Positions 25,559 through 35,788 of a stretch of DNA of 64,000 nt are shown here, piece after piece. Location of the stretch: NCBI RefSeq assembly GCF_015070375.1, contig NZ_JADCLL010000004.1, positions 62,001 to 126,000 of the forward strand, read 5' to 3'. Within the stretch, counting starts at the first letter, position 1. The number at the start of each line of letters is the position of its first letter. Below the pieces are notes generated by a model. The model had not been told where the DNA came from. It made no database searches and saw only the letters and a list, made by a program, of their open reading frames with translations. A program made the translations under genes and the position numbers. This DNA comes from Nocardioides kribbensis. Its GTDB lineage: Bacteria; Actinomycetota; Actinomycetes; Propionibacteriales; Nocardioidaceae.

Positions 25559-26611
25559 GTGGGAAAAGCAGCAGCGGCACGCAAGCTCGCCTCCGCCGCT
25601 GCCTTCGGCGGCGGCGGTCTGTCGGTGCTCGGCGCCGGTCTCTACGGCGTCCTGACCGCCGAGGCGCGCCTGGCGCGCAAGACGATCGGGCCGATCCTCG
25701 AGGAGCCGCCGCCCGACCCGACCGGCTGGTACGGCCGCGGCCGGCCCGGGCCCGCGATCAAGGTCGCCCTGCTCGGTGACTCCAGTGCCGCGGGCTACGG
25801 CGTCGAGCGGGTCGAGGAGACCCCCGGCGCGCTGGTCGCCTCCGGCGTCGCCGAGCACGCCGACCGGCGGGTCTACCTGCGCGACTTCGCCGTCGTCGGC
25901 GCCAAGTCCTCCGACCTCGGCGAGCAGATCGACCGGGCGCTGCCCATCGAGCCCGACGTCGCGGTCATCCTCATCGGCGCCAACGACGTCACCCACGTCG
26001 TGACGCCCGCGGTCTCGGTGCGCCACCTCTCCGAGGGGGTGCGCCGCCTCCGCGAGGCCGGGGTGGCCGTCGTCGTCGGCACCTGCCCCGACCTCGGCAC
26101 CCTCAAGCCGATCGCCCCGCCGCTCAAGCAGGTCGCCCGCGCCTGGTCGCGCCGCCTGGCCGCGGGCCAGACCATCGCGGTCATCGAGGAGGGCGGGCGC
26201 ACCGTGTCGCTGGCCTCCGTGCTCGGCCCCGAGTTCGCCGCGGCGCCCGCGCTGCTCTTCGGCCCCGACCAGTTCCACCCCTCCGCCGCCGGCTACCGCT
26301 CGCTCTCCGCGGTGCTGCTGCCCTCCACGCTGGCGGCGCTCGGCGTCATCGACACCGACGAGGCCCAGCTCGAGGCCCTGCGGGGCGAGGGCGTGCTGCC
26401 CATCACCGCCGCCGCGATCCAGGCCGTCAACCACCCCGGCACCGAGCTGGGCGGCACCGAGATCGGTGGCAACCGGCTCGGCGTGCGCGGCCTGTGGGTC
26501 GAGCTGCGCCACCGTCGTCGCCGTCCCGAGACCGAGGGCGAGACCCCCGACGAGCACGACGAGGACGCGGGCGAACAGGACACGCCCGACCCCGAGCTCG
26601 CCCGCGGCTGA
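25559..26611 (+). CDS. SGNH/GDSL-family hydrolase with N-terminal membrane segment
   Basis: 350 residues. An N-terminal hydrophobic stretch (FGGGGLSVLGAGLYGVL) suggests membrane anchoring. Catalytic blocks: LLGDS (nucleophile Ser75), VVGAKSSDL (Gly block), GANDV (Asn142) and DQFHPS (Asp237, His240). The C-terminus is a charged, Glu/Asp-rich tail. It should hydrolyse esters of lipids, acyl chains or carbohydrates at the cell envelope. Transcript probably leaderless. Confidence 0.88.
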   Translation: MGKAAAARKLASAAAFGGGGLSVLGAGLYGVLTAEARLARKTIGPILEEPPPDPTGWYGRGRPGPAIKVALLGDSSAAGYGVERVEETPGALVASGVAEHADRRVYLRDFAVVGAKSSDLGEQIDRALPIEPDVAVILIGANDVTHVVTPAVSVRHLSEGVRRLREAGVAVVVGTCPDLGTLKPIAPPLKQVARAWSRRLAAGQTIAVIEEGGRTVSLASVLGPEFAAAPALLFGPDQFHPSAAGYRSLSAVLLPSTLAALGVIDTDEAQLEALRGEGVLPITAAAIQAVNHPGTELGGTEIGGNRLGVRGLWVELRHRRRRPETEGETPDEHDEDAGEQDTPDPELARG

Positions 26612-26652
26612 CCCGCCCGCGACCGAGTCGGCCCCGTCCGGGCGCAGACGGA

Positions 26653-26686
26653 CGGAACCCCCCGGACCGAGGTCCGGGGGGTTCCG
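26653..26686. terminator. Bidirectional intrinsic terminator
   Basis: A 15-bp perfect stem (26653-26667 with 26672-26686) closed by the tetraloop CGAG. It sits between two genes that converge, the SGNH hydrolase and the Bax inhibitor-1 gene. The right side is followed by TGTT. Confidence 0.85.
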
Positions 26687-26735
26687 TGTTCCACGCCGAC
26701 CTAGCGGGGCCGGACAGGTGGGTGCTGCTCCTGGG

Positions 26736-27602
26736 TCAGTCCTGCTGGAAGAAGGCCAGGATGCGCAGCAGGTTGGTGTAGATCCAGACCAGGCTGACGG
26801 TCATCGCGAACGCCGCGCGCCACGACTCACGCTCGGGCAGGCCGTTGGCGATGCCCTGCTCGACGAAGTCGAAGTCCATGATCAGCATGAAGACGCCGAG
26901 CACCAGACCGACCACCGCGAAGACGAGGCTGAGGCCGGTGCCGACACCGAAGAAGCCGATCTGGGCGCCGAAGAGGCCGAGCACGAGCTCCATGACGGCC
27001 AGGCCGACCATGCCGAGCACGGCGGCGGTCACCATCATCCGGAACTTCGGGGTGACCTGGATGTTGAGGACCTTGTAGGCCGCCAGCGTGCCGGCGAAGG
27101 CCGCGAAGGTGCCGATGACCGCGCCCTGGACGACGCCGGGGTACATGACGTTGAAGAGCAGGCTCAGCGCGCCGAGGGCGACACCCTCGAAGGCGGCGAA
27201 GACGAGCACGAGAGCCGGGCTGATGACCCGCTTGAAGGAGTTGACCATCGACAGCGCGAAGGCGCCGAGCGCGCCGATCGTCGCGGCCGCGCCCACCGTG
27301 GGCAGGGCGGTCTCGGCGGTGGTCTCGGTGACCTCCGGCATGGCGATCCAGGTCGCGAGGGCGGTCAGGATGACCACGCCGAGCGTGATCGCCGTCTTCT
27401 GCACGACGCTGTCGATCGTCATCGGGCCGGTGGTGGCCGGCGTCTGCTGGGCGGGGCCGCCCGGGGTGCCGACGCCCCACTGCGAGGGGTCGTTGGAGTA
27501 GCCGGGGTACCCGTTGCCCGCGTAGGTCTGGTTGCCGTAGGCGTTCGCGCCGGAGCGGTTGAACTCCTCCGACCGGCGGAACACCGGGTTGTTGCTCTGC
27601 AT
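26736..27602 (-). CDS. Bax inhibitor-1/YccA family membrane protein
   Basis: 288 residues with seven predicted membrane helices after an approximately 60-residue polar N-terminal segment rich in Asn, Tyr, Gly and Gln (NAYGNQTYAGNGYPGYS). Segments MDFDFVEQGIANGLPERESWRAAFAM and LRILAFF close to the C-terminus match the actinobacterial YccA/BI-1 (UPF0005) family. Relatives affect stress survival and ion leakage; the function here is not established. AAGGAG 8 nt before the ATG decides the start. Confidence 0.9.
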   Translation of the reverse strand: MQSNNPVFRRSEEFNRSGANAYGNQTYAGNGYPGYSNDPSQWGVGTPGGPAQQTPATTGPMTIDSVVQKTAITLGVVILTALATWIAMPEVTETTAETALPTVGAAATIGALGAFALSMVNSFKRVISPALVLVFAAFEGVALGALSLLFNVMYPGVVQGAVIGTFAAFAGTLAAYKVLNIQVTPKFRMMVTAAVLGMVGLAVMELVLGLFGAQIGFFGVGTGLSLVFAVVGLVLGVFMLIMDFDFVEQGIANGLPERESWRAAFAMTVSLVWIYTNLLRILAFFQQD

Positions 27603-27628
27603 TGGTCTCTCCTTGGAGGCCGGTGGTG

Positions 27629-27645
27629 ACCGTCTCCCTGACGGT
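27629..27645 (-). promoter_or_regulatory. Hairpin in the 5' leader of the Bax inhibitor-1 gene
   Basis: ACCGTC-TCCCT-GACGGT forms a 6-bp stem in the leader, 27-43 nt before the ATG and upstream of the AAGGAG ribosome site. It could shape translation or be incidental. Confidence 0.3.
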
Positions 27646-27656
27646 TCACTGAGTGC

Positions 27657-27674
27657 GGACCACTGTAGGGGTCC
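27657..27674 (-). promoter_or_regulatory. Inverted repeat overlapping a -10 element before the Bax inhibitor-1 gene
   Basis: GGACC and GGTCC arms (27657-27661, 27670-27674) flank an 8-nt core. Read on the minus strand the core is CCTACAGT, giving a -10-like TACAGT within the palindrome. A protein bound here would cover the promoter. Confidence 0.4.
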
Positions 27675-27765
27675 TCACCAGCCTCAACGTCACACCCGTC
27701 CGGGGCGTTCCCGGCGCGGCTGTGAATCTCCTGAGCCGCCGGCGGGCCCCGACACCCGACCGGCG

Positions 27766-28380
27766 CTAGCGGCGTACGGCGTGCACGACCGTGTCGGTCA
27801 CGGCGACGTCGGCGTCCTCCACCCGCTGGGTGCGGGTCGGGGCGTCGGCGCGGCGCACGTCCCAGTGCTGCGGGTCGAGCAGGCCCACGACCCGGTCGGG
27901 GGTGAAGAGGATGTCGTCGCCGTGGTGGTGGCGCACCCCGGTCTCGACGTCGTGGGGGTGGTGGCCCACCACGAGCAGCGAGCCGCCGGGCGCCACGGCG
28001 GCGCCGAGACGGGTGTAGAGCGGCGCGAAGTGCTGGGTCGGCACGTGCACGAAGTGGGCGCTGACCAGGTCGTACTGCTCGGGCAGGGTCTCGGCGAGCA
28101 GGTCGGCCTGCAGCCAGGTGGCCTCGACCCCCTCCTGCGCGGCCCGGGCCGCGCCCCGGTCGAGCGCGACCTGCGAGAGGTCGACGCCGGTGGCGCGCCA
28201 GCCGCGGTGGGCCAGCCACAGCACGTCGGCGCCCTCGCCGCACCCGATGTCGACCGCCGAGCCGGGGACGAGCCCGCCGACGACGTCGGCGAGGTGGGGG
28301 TTGGGCGCGCCGCTCCAGATCCGCTCGGAGGAGGAGTAGCGCTCGTCCCAGAACTCCGCGGTCCACATGTCGTCGGTCAT
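27766..28380 (-). CDS. Class I SAM-dependent methyltransferase
   Basis: 204 residues: N-terminal FWDERYSSSERIWSGAPN, SAM-binding motif I AVDIGCGEGADVLWLA, post-I acidic strand ATGVDLSQVAL, LQADLLAETLP and PGGSLLVVGHHP. The FWDxRY...W...PN opening is common in small detoxification-type methyltransferases, but the substrate is unknown. ATG 28380 is chosen because another ATG 8 nt upstream stops after three codons. Two tandem palindromes begin 18 nt before the start. Confidence 0.85.
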   Translation of the reverse strand: MTDDMWTAEFWDERYSSSERIWSGAPNPHLADVVGGLVPGSAVDIGCGEGADVLWLAHRGWRATGVDLSQVALDRGAARAAQEGVEATWLQADLLAETLPEQYDLVSAHFVHVPTQHFAPLYTRLGAAVAPGGSLLVVGHHPHDVETGVRHHHGDDILFTPDRVVGLLDPQHWDVRRADAPTRTQRVEDADVAVTDTVVHAVRR

Positions 28381-28398
28381 GGGCCCATGCTCCCCCTT

Positions 28399-28421
28399 CA
28401 GGTCGACCTGAGGTCAACCTC
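28399..28421. promoter_or_regulatory. Two tandem palindromes before the methyltransferase gene
   Basis: CAGGTCGACCTG (28399-28410, perfect 12-mer) adjoins GAGGT-CA-ACCTC (28410-28421). Centres are 11 nt apart, one helical turn, so two dimers could sit on the same face. On the minus strand the second contains TTGACC, a -35 sequence. A gene-specific activator or repressor is plausible; MerR-family operators often look like this. Confidence 0.5.
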
Positions 28422-28438
28422 GGGGTGGTCGGTCGAGG

Positions 28439-28511
28439 TGCCCCCGGTGGGACTCGAACCCACACTGCGGCGCTTTTAAGGCGCCTTCCTCTGCCGTTGG
28501 GATACGGGGGC
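28439..28511 (-). tRNA. tRNA with UAA anticodon, class I architecture
   Basis: Reading the minus strand gives acceptor GCCCCCG with CGGGGGC, D arm, anticodon stem GGCGC/GCGCC with loop CTTAAAA, a 5-nt variable loop, T arm GTGGG-TTCGAGT-CCCAC and discriminator A. Anticodon positions 34-36 are UAA, decoding UUA (Leu). The length is 73 nt and the variable loop short, so it is class I, whereas bacterial tRNA-Leu are normally class II with a long variable arm. CCA is not fully encoded (ACC then T). Isotype is thus uncertain. Confidence 0.85.
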
Positions 28512-28548
28512 CGGCTCCGGTCCTCCGGCGGAGCGTCCGGTCGAGCGC

Positions 28549-29109
28549 CTAGAGGTAGGTCTTGCGAGCGTAGATCGCGTGGGCCCCGGCGGCGCGGTCG
28601 AGGAAGAGCAGCCCCTGGCAGTGGTCGATCTCGTGCTGCAGCGCGCGGGCCTCGAAGGCGCTGGTCGACACCTCCACCTCCTCGCCGGTGCCGGGCAGCT
28701 GGCCGCGCACCGTGATCCGGCCGGCGCGCTTCACGTCGCCGGTGAGGTCGGGCACGCTCATGCAGCCCTCGCGGGCCTTCTCGTTGCGGCTGGAGGAGAC
28801 CACCTCGGCGTTGCAGAGCACGAAGGTGCCGTGGTGCTCACGGGTCTTGGGGTGCTCGGAGACGTCGACGCAGAAGACCTGCGCCCCCACGCCCACCTGC
28901 GGGGCGGCCAGGCCGACGCAGCCCGGGCTGACCCGCATCGTGGCCACCAGGTCGGCCGCGAGCCGCACGACCTCGGCGGAGGTCGGGTCGACCCGCTCCC
29001 CCACGCCCGACAGCACCGGGGCCGGCGCGGTGACGACGTCGAGCACCCGACCCTCCACGCCCAGCTCGGCCTCGGTCCAGGCCGCCACCCGGGGGTCGAC
29101 AGCGCTCAC
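28549..29109 (-). CDS. def: Peptide deformylase
   Basis: 186 residues with the three deformylase motifs: GCVGLAAPQVG (motif 1), EGCMSVP (motif 2, metal Cys) and QHEIDHCQGLLF (motif 3, two metal His and catalytic Glu). It removes the N-formyl group from nascent proteins. Its GTG overlaps the ACT gene stop (GTGA), so it is translated as part of the UDG-ACT-def set. The tRNA gene follows 37 nt downstream. Confidence 0.95.
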   Translation of the reverse strand: MSAVDPRVAAWTEAELGVEGRVLDVVTAPAPVLSGVGERVDPTSAEVVRLAADLVATMRVSPGCVGLAAPQVGVGAQVFCVDVSEHPKTREHHGTFVLCNAEVVSSSRNEKAREGCMSVPDLTGDVKRAGRITVRGQLPGTGEEVEVSTSAFEARALQHEIDHCQGLLFLDRAAGAHAIYARKTYL

Positions 29110-29645
29110 AGGTCGTCGGCCTCGGCGCGGCGCAGCGTGGCCCCGACGCCCAGCGCCGTCGCCGCGGTGCGCACGGCGGCCTCGAGGGCGTCGACGTCGG
29201 CCCCGGCGGGCAGGTCGATCTCGGCCACGAGGAGGTAGAGGTCGCCCGCCAGGCGGGTGGTGAGGTCGGTGATGTTGCCGCCGACCTCGGCGACGCGGCC
29301 CACCACCGACGACACGATGCCGGGGCGGTCGCCGCCGTGCACGGTGAGCACCCAGGAGCTGCCCGCGGGCGCGGCGCCGGCGCCCGGCGACACCGCGCGC
29401 ACGGTCACGGTGAGCGAGCCGTCGTCGGCCAGCGGCGCCAGGGCCGTCTCGATCGCCGCGACCGAGGGCTCGCCCGCGCAGACCAGCATCATCGCGAAGT
29501 GACCCCGCAGCAGGGTCATCGTGGAGTCCTCGAGGTTCAGCCCGAGCTCGGCCAGGCGGCCGGTGGTCTCGGCGATGATCCCCGGGCGGTCGTGGCCCAG
29601 GACGGTGATCGCGTGCTGGGTCGGGGGCGGCGTGGGGGTGCTCAC
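29106..29645 (-). CDS. Two-ACT-domain protein (GcvR-like)
   Basis: 179 residues made of two ACT domains: [31 protein letters not shown] and [31 protein letters not shown]. Proteins of this build (GcvR-like) bind amino acids and modulate partner proteins rather than catalyse. It begins at GTG overlapping the UDG stop and ends overlapping def, so all three are coupled. The regulatory target is not evident. Confidence 0.85.
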   Translation of the reverse strand: MSTPTPPPTQHAITVLGHDRPGIIAETTGRLAELGLNLEDSTMTLLRGHFAMMLVCAGEPSVAAIETALAPLADDGSLTVTVRAVSPGAGAAPAGSSWVLTVHGGDRPGIVSSVVGRVAEVGGNITDLTTRLAGDLYLLVAEIDLPAGADVDALEAAVRTAATALGVGATLRRAEADDL

Positions 29646-30439
29646 CGCTCCATTGTCGCAAGGGCCGCGGCGCGGCCGAGCACCTCGTCCAGCATCGGCT
29701 CCGTCAGCCGCCCCGTGAACGTGTTCTGCTGGCTGGGGTGGTAGCAGCCCAGCAGCGCCACCTCCTCGCCGTCGGGCCGCACGAGCCGCGCCTGCGCACC
29801 GTGGCCGAACCTCGCGGCCGGCCGCGGCACCTGCCACCCGGCCCGCCGTACGCCGCCCAGCGCCGCCGCCCAGCCGAAGGCGCCGAGCGCGACCACGACG
29901 CGCACGTGCTCGCCCACCAGGGCCAGCTCGCGGTCGAGCCACGGGGCGCAGGTGTCGCGCTCGGCCGGGGTCGGCCTGTTCTGCGGCGGGGCGCAGCGCA
30001 CGGCGGCCACCAGGCGCGTGTGCACCAGGCGCTGGCCGTCGCCGGCGTGCTCGCTGGTGGGCCGCTCCGCCAGCCCGACGCGGTGCAGCGAGGCGAAGAG
30101 CCAGTCGCCGGAGCGGTCGCCGGTGAAGACCCGCCCCGTGCGGTTGGCGCCGTGGGCGGCCGGGGCGAGGCCGACGACCAGCACCCGCGGCTGCGCGGCG
30201 CCCCACCCGGCGACGGGGCGGCCCCAGTAGGGCTGGTCGGCGAAGGCGGCGCGCTTGATGAGCGCCACCTCCTCGCGCCAGTCGACCAGCCGCGGGCAGG
30301 CCCGGCAGGTCGTCATCTCGCGGGCGAGCACCTCCAGCGGGGTGCGGGGCTCGGCCGGGTCGTCGGGCCAGCCGGTGCCGGGCGGCACCGGCGAGGCGAA
30401 GACCTCGCCGGTCAGCGGGTGGGGCAGCCCGTCCGGCAC
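29642..30439 (-). CDS. Family 5-type uracil-DNA glycosylase with Fe-S cluster
   Basis: 265 residues. Motif [20 protein letters not shown], motif B-like [15 protein letters not shown] and four cysteines arranged as in UdgB (CRACPRL early, two later including [23 protein letters not shown]) point to a 4Fe-4S family 5 (UDGb) enzyme that excises uracil or hypoxanthine from DNA. In family 5, motif A lacks the catalytic Asp/Asn of other UDGs, consistent with GLAPA here. GTG start. Confidence 0.88.
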   Translation of the reverse strand: MPDGLPHPLTGEVFASPVPPGTGWPDDPAEPRTPLEVLAREMTTCRACPRLVDWREEVALIKRAAFADQPYWGRPVAGWGAAQPRVLVVGLAPAAHGANRTGRVFTGDRSGDWLFASLHRVGLAERPTSEHAGDGQRLVHTRLVAAVRCAPPQNRPTPAERDTCAPWLDRELALVGEHVRVVVALGAFGWAAALGGVRRAGWQVPRPAARFGHGAQARLVRPDGEEVALLGCYHPSQQNTFTGRLTEPMLDEVLGRAAALATMER

Positions 30440-30449
30440 CGGCTCGACC

Positions 30450-30755
30450 TCAGAGCGGGGTCTGGGTGGTGGTCTGGGTGGCGACCGGGCCTCCGGTCGG
30501 GGACGCCGCGTCGTCGCTGCTCATCTTGTCCTTGGCGGCAGCGGCCACGTCGCCGGCCTTCTCGCGGGCGACCTCGGCAGCAGCGGTGGCCTGGGTGCGG
30601 GCGGTGTCGGCGGCCCTGTCCTTGGCCGACTGCACGCGCGGGTCGCGCGCGACCTTGCGGGCGGCGGTGACGATCTCGTCGTAGCGGTCACGGCCGGCGC
30701 GGGCGCCCAGCACGTAGCCGACGGCTCCGGCGGCGATCAGGGTGGTCTTGCTCAT
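30450..30755 (-). CDS. Small membrane-anchored helical protein (YtxH-like)
   Basis: 101 residues: one short hydrophobic N-terminal segment ([22 protein letters not shown]) followed by a charged, Ala-rich amphipathic helix ([27 protein letters not shown]). The [16 protein letters not shown] opening is a recurrent actinobacterial small-protein signature resembling YtxH; function unknown. AGGAGGAG lies 8 nt before the ATG, so the start is secure. Confidence 0.72.
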   Translation of the reverse strand: MSKTTLIAAGAVGYVLGARAGRDRYDEIVTAARKVARDPRVQSAKDRAADTARTQATAAAEVAREKAGDVAAAAKDKMSSDDAASPTGGPVATQTTTQTPL

Positions 30756-30814
30756 CGGTCGTTCTCCTCCTGTGGGGGGGTGGATCACTCGAGCCCCCCA
30801 CTGTGCCGTCGCAC

Positions 30815-31744
30815 TCAGGCGGGCGGCACCACCCCTGCGGGGGCGGCCACCGACCAGGCGATCCCGTCGAGGACGTCGGTCTCGGAGGCCACGACCCCGG
30901 CGACCGCGGTGCGTCGCAGCACCCGCGAGAGCACCAGGGCACCGGCCCCGATGACGTCGGCGCGCCCCGGGTGCATCCAGGGCAGGGCCAGCCGCTCGGC
31001 CACCGTCATCGCCAGCAGCCGCTCGGTCAGCTCGTGCACCGCCTCGACGGGCAGCTCGGCGTGGTCGACGGCGTCGCGGTCGTAGGCCGGCAGGCCCAGC
31101 ACCCCCGCGGCGACCGAGGTCGCGGTGCCGGCGACGCAGACCACCGTGCGGGCCGCGACGGCGTCGACCGGGCAGGCGTCGAGGGCGGCGTCGACGTCGG
31201 CGACGCAGGCCGCCACCTCCGCCGCGGTCGGCGGGTCGGAGTGCAGGTGGCGCTCGTGCAGGCGCACCGAGCCGACGTCCATCGAGTGCGCCGCCGTCGG
31301 TGCCGCCCCGCCGAGGATCAGCTCGGTCGAGCCGCCGCCGACGTCGACGACCAGCACCGGCTCGGCCGGCGCGTCGAGCTCGCGCACGGCGCCGGCGTAG
31401 GCCAGGGCGGCCTCCTCGGCGCCGGAGAGCACCTCGGGCAGCACCCCGAGGCGCGCGCGCACGCCCTCGCGGAAGTCCTCGGCGTTGCTCGCGTCGCGGG
31501 TGGCCGAGGTGGCGCAGAAGCGGACGTCCTCGGCTCGCACCCCGTGCTCGGCCAGGATCGCGGCGTAGCGCTCGACCTCGGCGAAGGTGCGCTCCAGCGC
31601 CTCCGGGGAGAGCCGACCGGTGCGGTCGACGCCCGCGCCGAGGCGCACGACGGTGGCCTCGCGCACCAGCACCTCCGGCATGGTGCCGACCAGCAGCTTG
31701 ATCGTGTTGGTGCCGCAGTCGACGGCGGCTACGGGCCGACGCAC
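30815..31744 (-). CDS. ppx: Ppx/GppA family exopolyphosphatase
   Basis: 309 residues. ASKHA-fold landmarks: VAAVDCGTNTIKLLV (phosphate 1), FCATSATRDASNAEDF, and VDVGGGSTELILGG (phosphate 2), with SMDVGSVRLHERHL. This single-domain version matches actinobacterial Ppx1-like proteins, which hydrolyse polyphosphate or (p)ppGpp-related pentaphosphate. GTG 31744 overlaps the DUF501 gene by 16 nt. The neighbourhood (eno-divIC-DUF501-ppx) is a conserved actinobacterial block. Confidence 0.9.
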   Translation of the reverse strand: MRRPVAAVDCGTNTIKLLVGTMPEVLVREATVVRLGAGVDRTGRLSPEALERTFAEVERYAAILAEHGVRAEDVRFCATSATRDASNAEDFREGVRARLGVLPEVLSGAEEAALAYAGAVRELDAPAEPVLVVDVGGGSTELILGGAAPTAAHSMDVGSVRLHERHLHSDPPTAAEVAACVADVDAALDACPVDAVAARTVVCVAGTATSVAAGVLGLPAYDRDAVDHAELPVEAVHELTERLLAMTVAERLALPWMHPGRADVIGAGALVLSRVLRRTAVAGVVASETDVLDGIAWSVAAPAGVVPPA

Positions 31745-32226
31745 GGACCCTGCTCCCACCACGGGCCCAGCAGCGCGAGCACCTCGTCGCCCAGCGGGTT
31801 GACGCCGGGGCCCTGCGCCAGGGCCTGGCCGGCGAGCACGTGCAGGCACTTGACCCGGCTCGGCATGCCCCCGGCGGAGATGCCGGCGATCTCGGGCACC
31901 GCGCCGGTCTGCTGCTCCAGCTCGCCGCGGGCCTCGAGGTAGCGCTCGTGGGCGCGGGCGTAGGCCGCGGCCAGCTCGGGGTCCTCGCCGAGGCGGGCCT
32001 CCATCTCCTTCATCAGCCCCGAGCCCTCCAGGGTCCCGATGCGTGAGGCGGCGCGGGGGCAGGTGAGGTAGAAGGTCGTCGGGAAGGGCGTGCCGTTGGG
32101 CAGCCGCGGCTCGGTGGTGACGACGTCGGGGCTGCCGCACGGGCAGCGGTGGCCCACGGCGTGGATGGCGCGGGGCTCACGGCCCAGCTGCTCGCCGATG
32201 GCCGCCTCGTCGGCGGGGTCGATCAC
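31729..32226 (-). CDS. DUF501 protein
   Basis: 165 residues beginning DPADEAAIGEQLGREPRAIHAVGHRCPCGSPDVVTT, then PFPTTFYLTCPRAASRIGTLE and AGGMPSRVKCLHVLAGQALA, matching the DUF501 family. Three or four cysteines (CPCG, CP, KCLH) suggest a metal or redox site. Its fixed place between the divIC-like gene and ppx in actinobacteria suggests a role in cell division or envelope maintenance, but this is inference. GTG start overlaps the divIC stop by 4 nt. Confidence 0.85.
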   Translation of the reverse strand: MIDPADEAAIGEQLGREPRAIHAVGHRCPCGSPDVVTTEPRLPNGTPFPTTFYLTCPRAASRIGTLEGSGLMKEMEARLGEDPELAAAYARAHERYLEARGELEQQTGAVPEIAGISAGGMPSRVKCLHVLAGQALAQGPGVNPLGDEVLALLGPWWEQGPCVGP

Positions 32227-32843
32227 TGGTCGCTGTCCTCCTGGCCGCTGGGGGCCTGCTCCGGGGAGCCGTCGATCTCGGTGGCGGGCGGGGTGCCCTC
32301 GTCCTTCGGGGGGCGACCGGCCGTCTCGACCGACGCCCACGCCTCGTCCCACCACGCGGTGGGCTCCTCGGGCGCGACGTCGGCGGGGTCGGTGAGCGTG
32401 GCCTCGGCCTCCAGCGGCTCGCCGTCCTCGTCGAGCACCACGAAGGAGCGCTCGCCGGGCATGACGTAGCCGAAGCGCTCGCGCGCCACCTGCTCGACGT
32501 ACGCCGGGTCCTCCCAGCGCCGCTGCTCGCGCTCGAGCACGTCGATGTCGGCCTGGCGCTCCGCGATCTCGGTGCGCAGGTCGTCGAGGTGGGCCCGCTG
32601 CTGGAGGTAGGCCCGCGCCGAGGAGGCGTAGGACACCGCGAGCACGGCGAGCACGAGCACGAGGATCATCGCGCGACCGGTCAGCCGCGGGCGCCGCACC
32701 GACGGGCCGGGCCCGTCGGTGGCACGGCCGGCCAGGGGGGCGCGGGTCCGCGGGCCCCCCGCGGGACGCCCGGGACCTGACCGGCCCCGGGCTCCCGGCC
32801 GGGAGGCGGCCCCCCGCGCGGGGGTGCGTCGCTTGTCGGCCAT
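32223..32843 (-). CDS. FtsB/DivIC-family septum formation initiator
   Basis: 206 residues: a basic, Pro/Arg-rich cytoplasmic N-terminus (about 58 residues), one membrane helix (MILVLVLAVLAVSYASSARAYLQ), a coiled-coil segment (LDDLRTEIAERQADIDVLEREQRRWEDP) and an acidic Ala/Glu/Asp-rich tail. YVEQVARERFGYVMPGE is the usual FtsB/DivIC end motif. It belongs to the divisome FtsL-FtsB/DivIC-FtsQ complex. 15 nt after eno. Confidence 0.9.
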   Translation of the reverse strand: MADKRRTPARGAASRPGARGRSGPGRPAGGPRTRAPLAGRATDGPGPSVRRPRLTGRAMILVLVLAVLAVSYASSARAYLQQRAHLDDLRTEIAERQADIDVLEREQRRWEDPAYVEQVARERFGYVMPGERSFVVLDEDGEPLEAEATLTDPADVAPEEPTAWWDEAWASVETAGRPPKDEGTPPATEIDGSPEQAPSGQEDSDQ

Positions 32844-32858
32844 GCCTCCTAGGGTCCC

Positions 32859-35123
<2,265 letters not shown>

Positions 35124-35786
35124 TCAGGTACGCCGTCGCACCGCGTCGCGCAGCACCTGCTCGGGGTCGGCGCCGGCGGCGCGGGCCTCCGCGACGAGGC
35201 CCAGCAGCCGGTCGCCGAGGTCGTCGGGGTCGAGGTCCTCGACCGGTCGGCCCGCCCGGGCGAGCCGGTCGAGGGCCTTGTCGGCCAGCAGCAGGGCCGG
35301 CAGCGTGGCGGGCACGCCGTCGAGCAGCGCGGCGCGCGGCCTCTCCTCGGCCTTGATCCGCTGCCAGGCGTCGTCGACCGACGCCGCGTCGTCGTGGGAG
35401 CCCGGGTCGGGGCCGAAGACGTGCGGGTTGCGCCGCACCATCTTCTCGGCCAGGCCGGCGGCCACGTCGTCGAGGTCGAAGTCGCCGTGCTCCTCGGCCA
35501 CCGCGGCGTGGAAGTAGACCTGCAGCAGCAGGTCGCCGAGCTCCTCGCGCAGGTGGGAGGCCGCCGCGGCGCGACGCCGGGGGTCGCCGGCGTCCTCGGC
35601 CGCCGCGAGCGCGTCGACGGCCTCGAGGGTCTCGTGGGCCTCCTCGAGCAGGTAGCGCGACAGCGAGCGGTGGGTCTGCTCGCGCTTCCAGGGGCACTCG
35701 GCGCGCAGGCGCCGCATCATCGTGCGGAAGACGAGCAGCGGCTCCTGCCCGCTCCCCTCCCGGCGCAGCTCCCCGGTGCCCGCCAC
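35124..35786 (-). CDS. mazG: MazG nucleoside triphosphate pyrophosphohydrolase
   Basis: 220 residues. A MazG domain is evident: RTMMRRLRAECPWKREQTHRSLSRYLLEEAHETLEAVDAL with the EExxE metal helix, then REELGDLLLQVYFHAAVAEE (ExxD) and ASVDDAWQRIKAEERP. It hydrolyses NTPs or dNTPs to monophosphates (house-cleaning or stringent response). The C-terminal half retains only part of the second domain. GTG 35786, 2 nt after the lipoprotein gene stop. Confidence 0.9.
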   Translation of the reverse strand: MAGTGELRREGSGQEPLLVFRTMMRRLRAECPWKREQTHRSLSRYLLEEAHETLEAVDALAAAEDAGDPRRRAAAASHLREELGDLLLQVYFHAAVAEEHGDFDLDDVAAGLAEKMVRRNPHVFGPDPGSHDDAASVDDAWQRIKAEERPRAALLDGVPATLPALLLADKALDRLARAGRPVEDLDPDDLGDRLLGLVAEARAAGADPEQVLRDAVRRRT

Positions 35787-35788
35787 GC

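Noticed and set aside
28440..28511. tRNA on the plus strand with TTT-like anticodon
   Set aside because: The T arm GGTTCGAGTCCC reads correctly only on the minus strand, where the anticodon is UAA.
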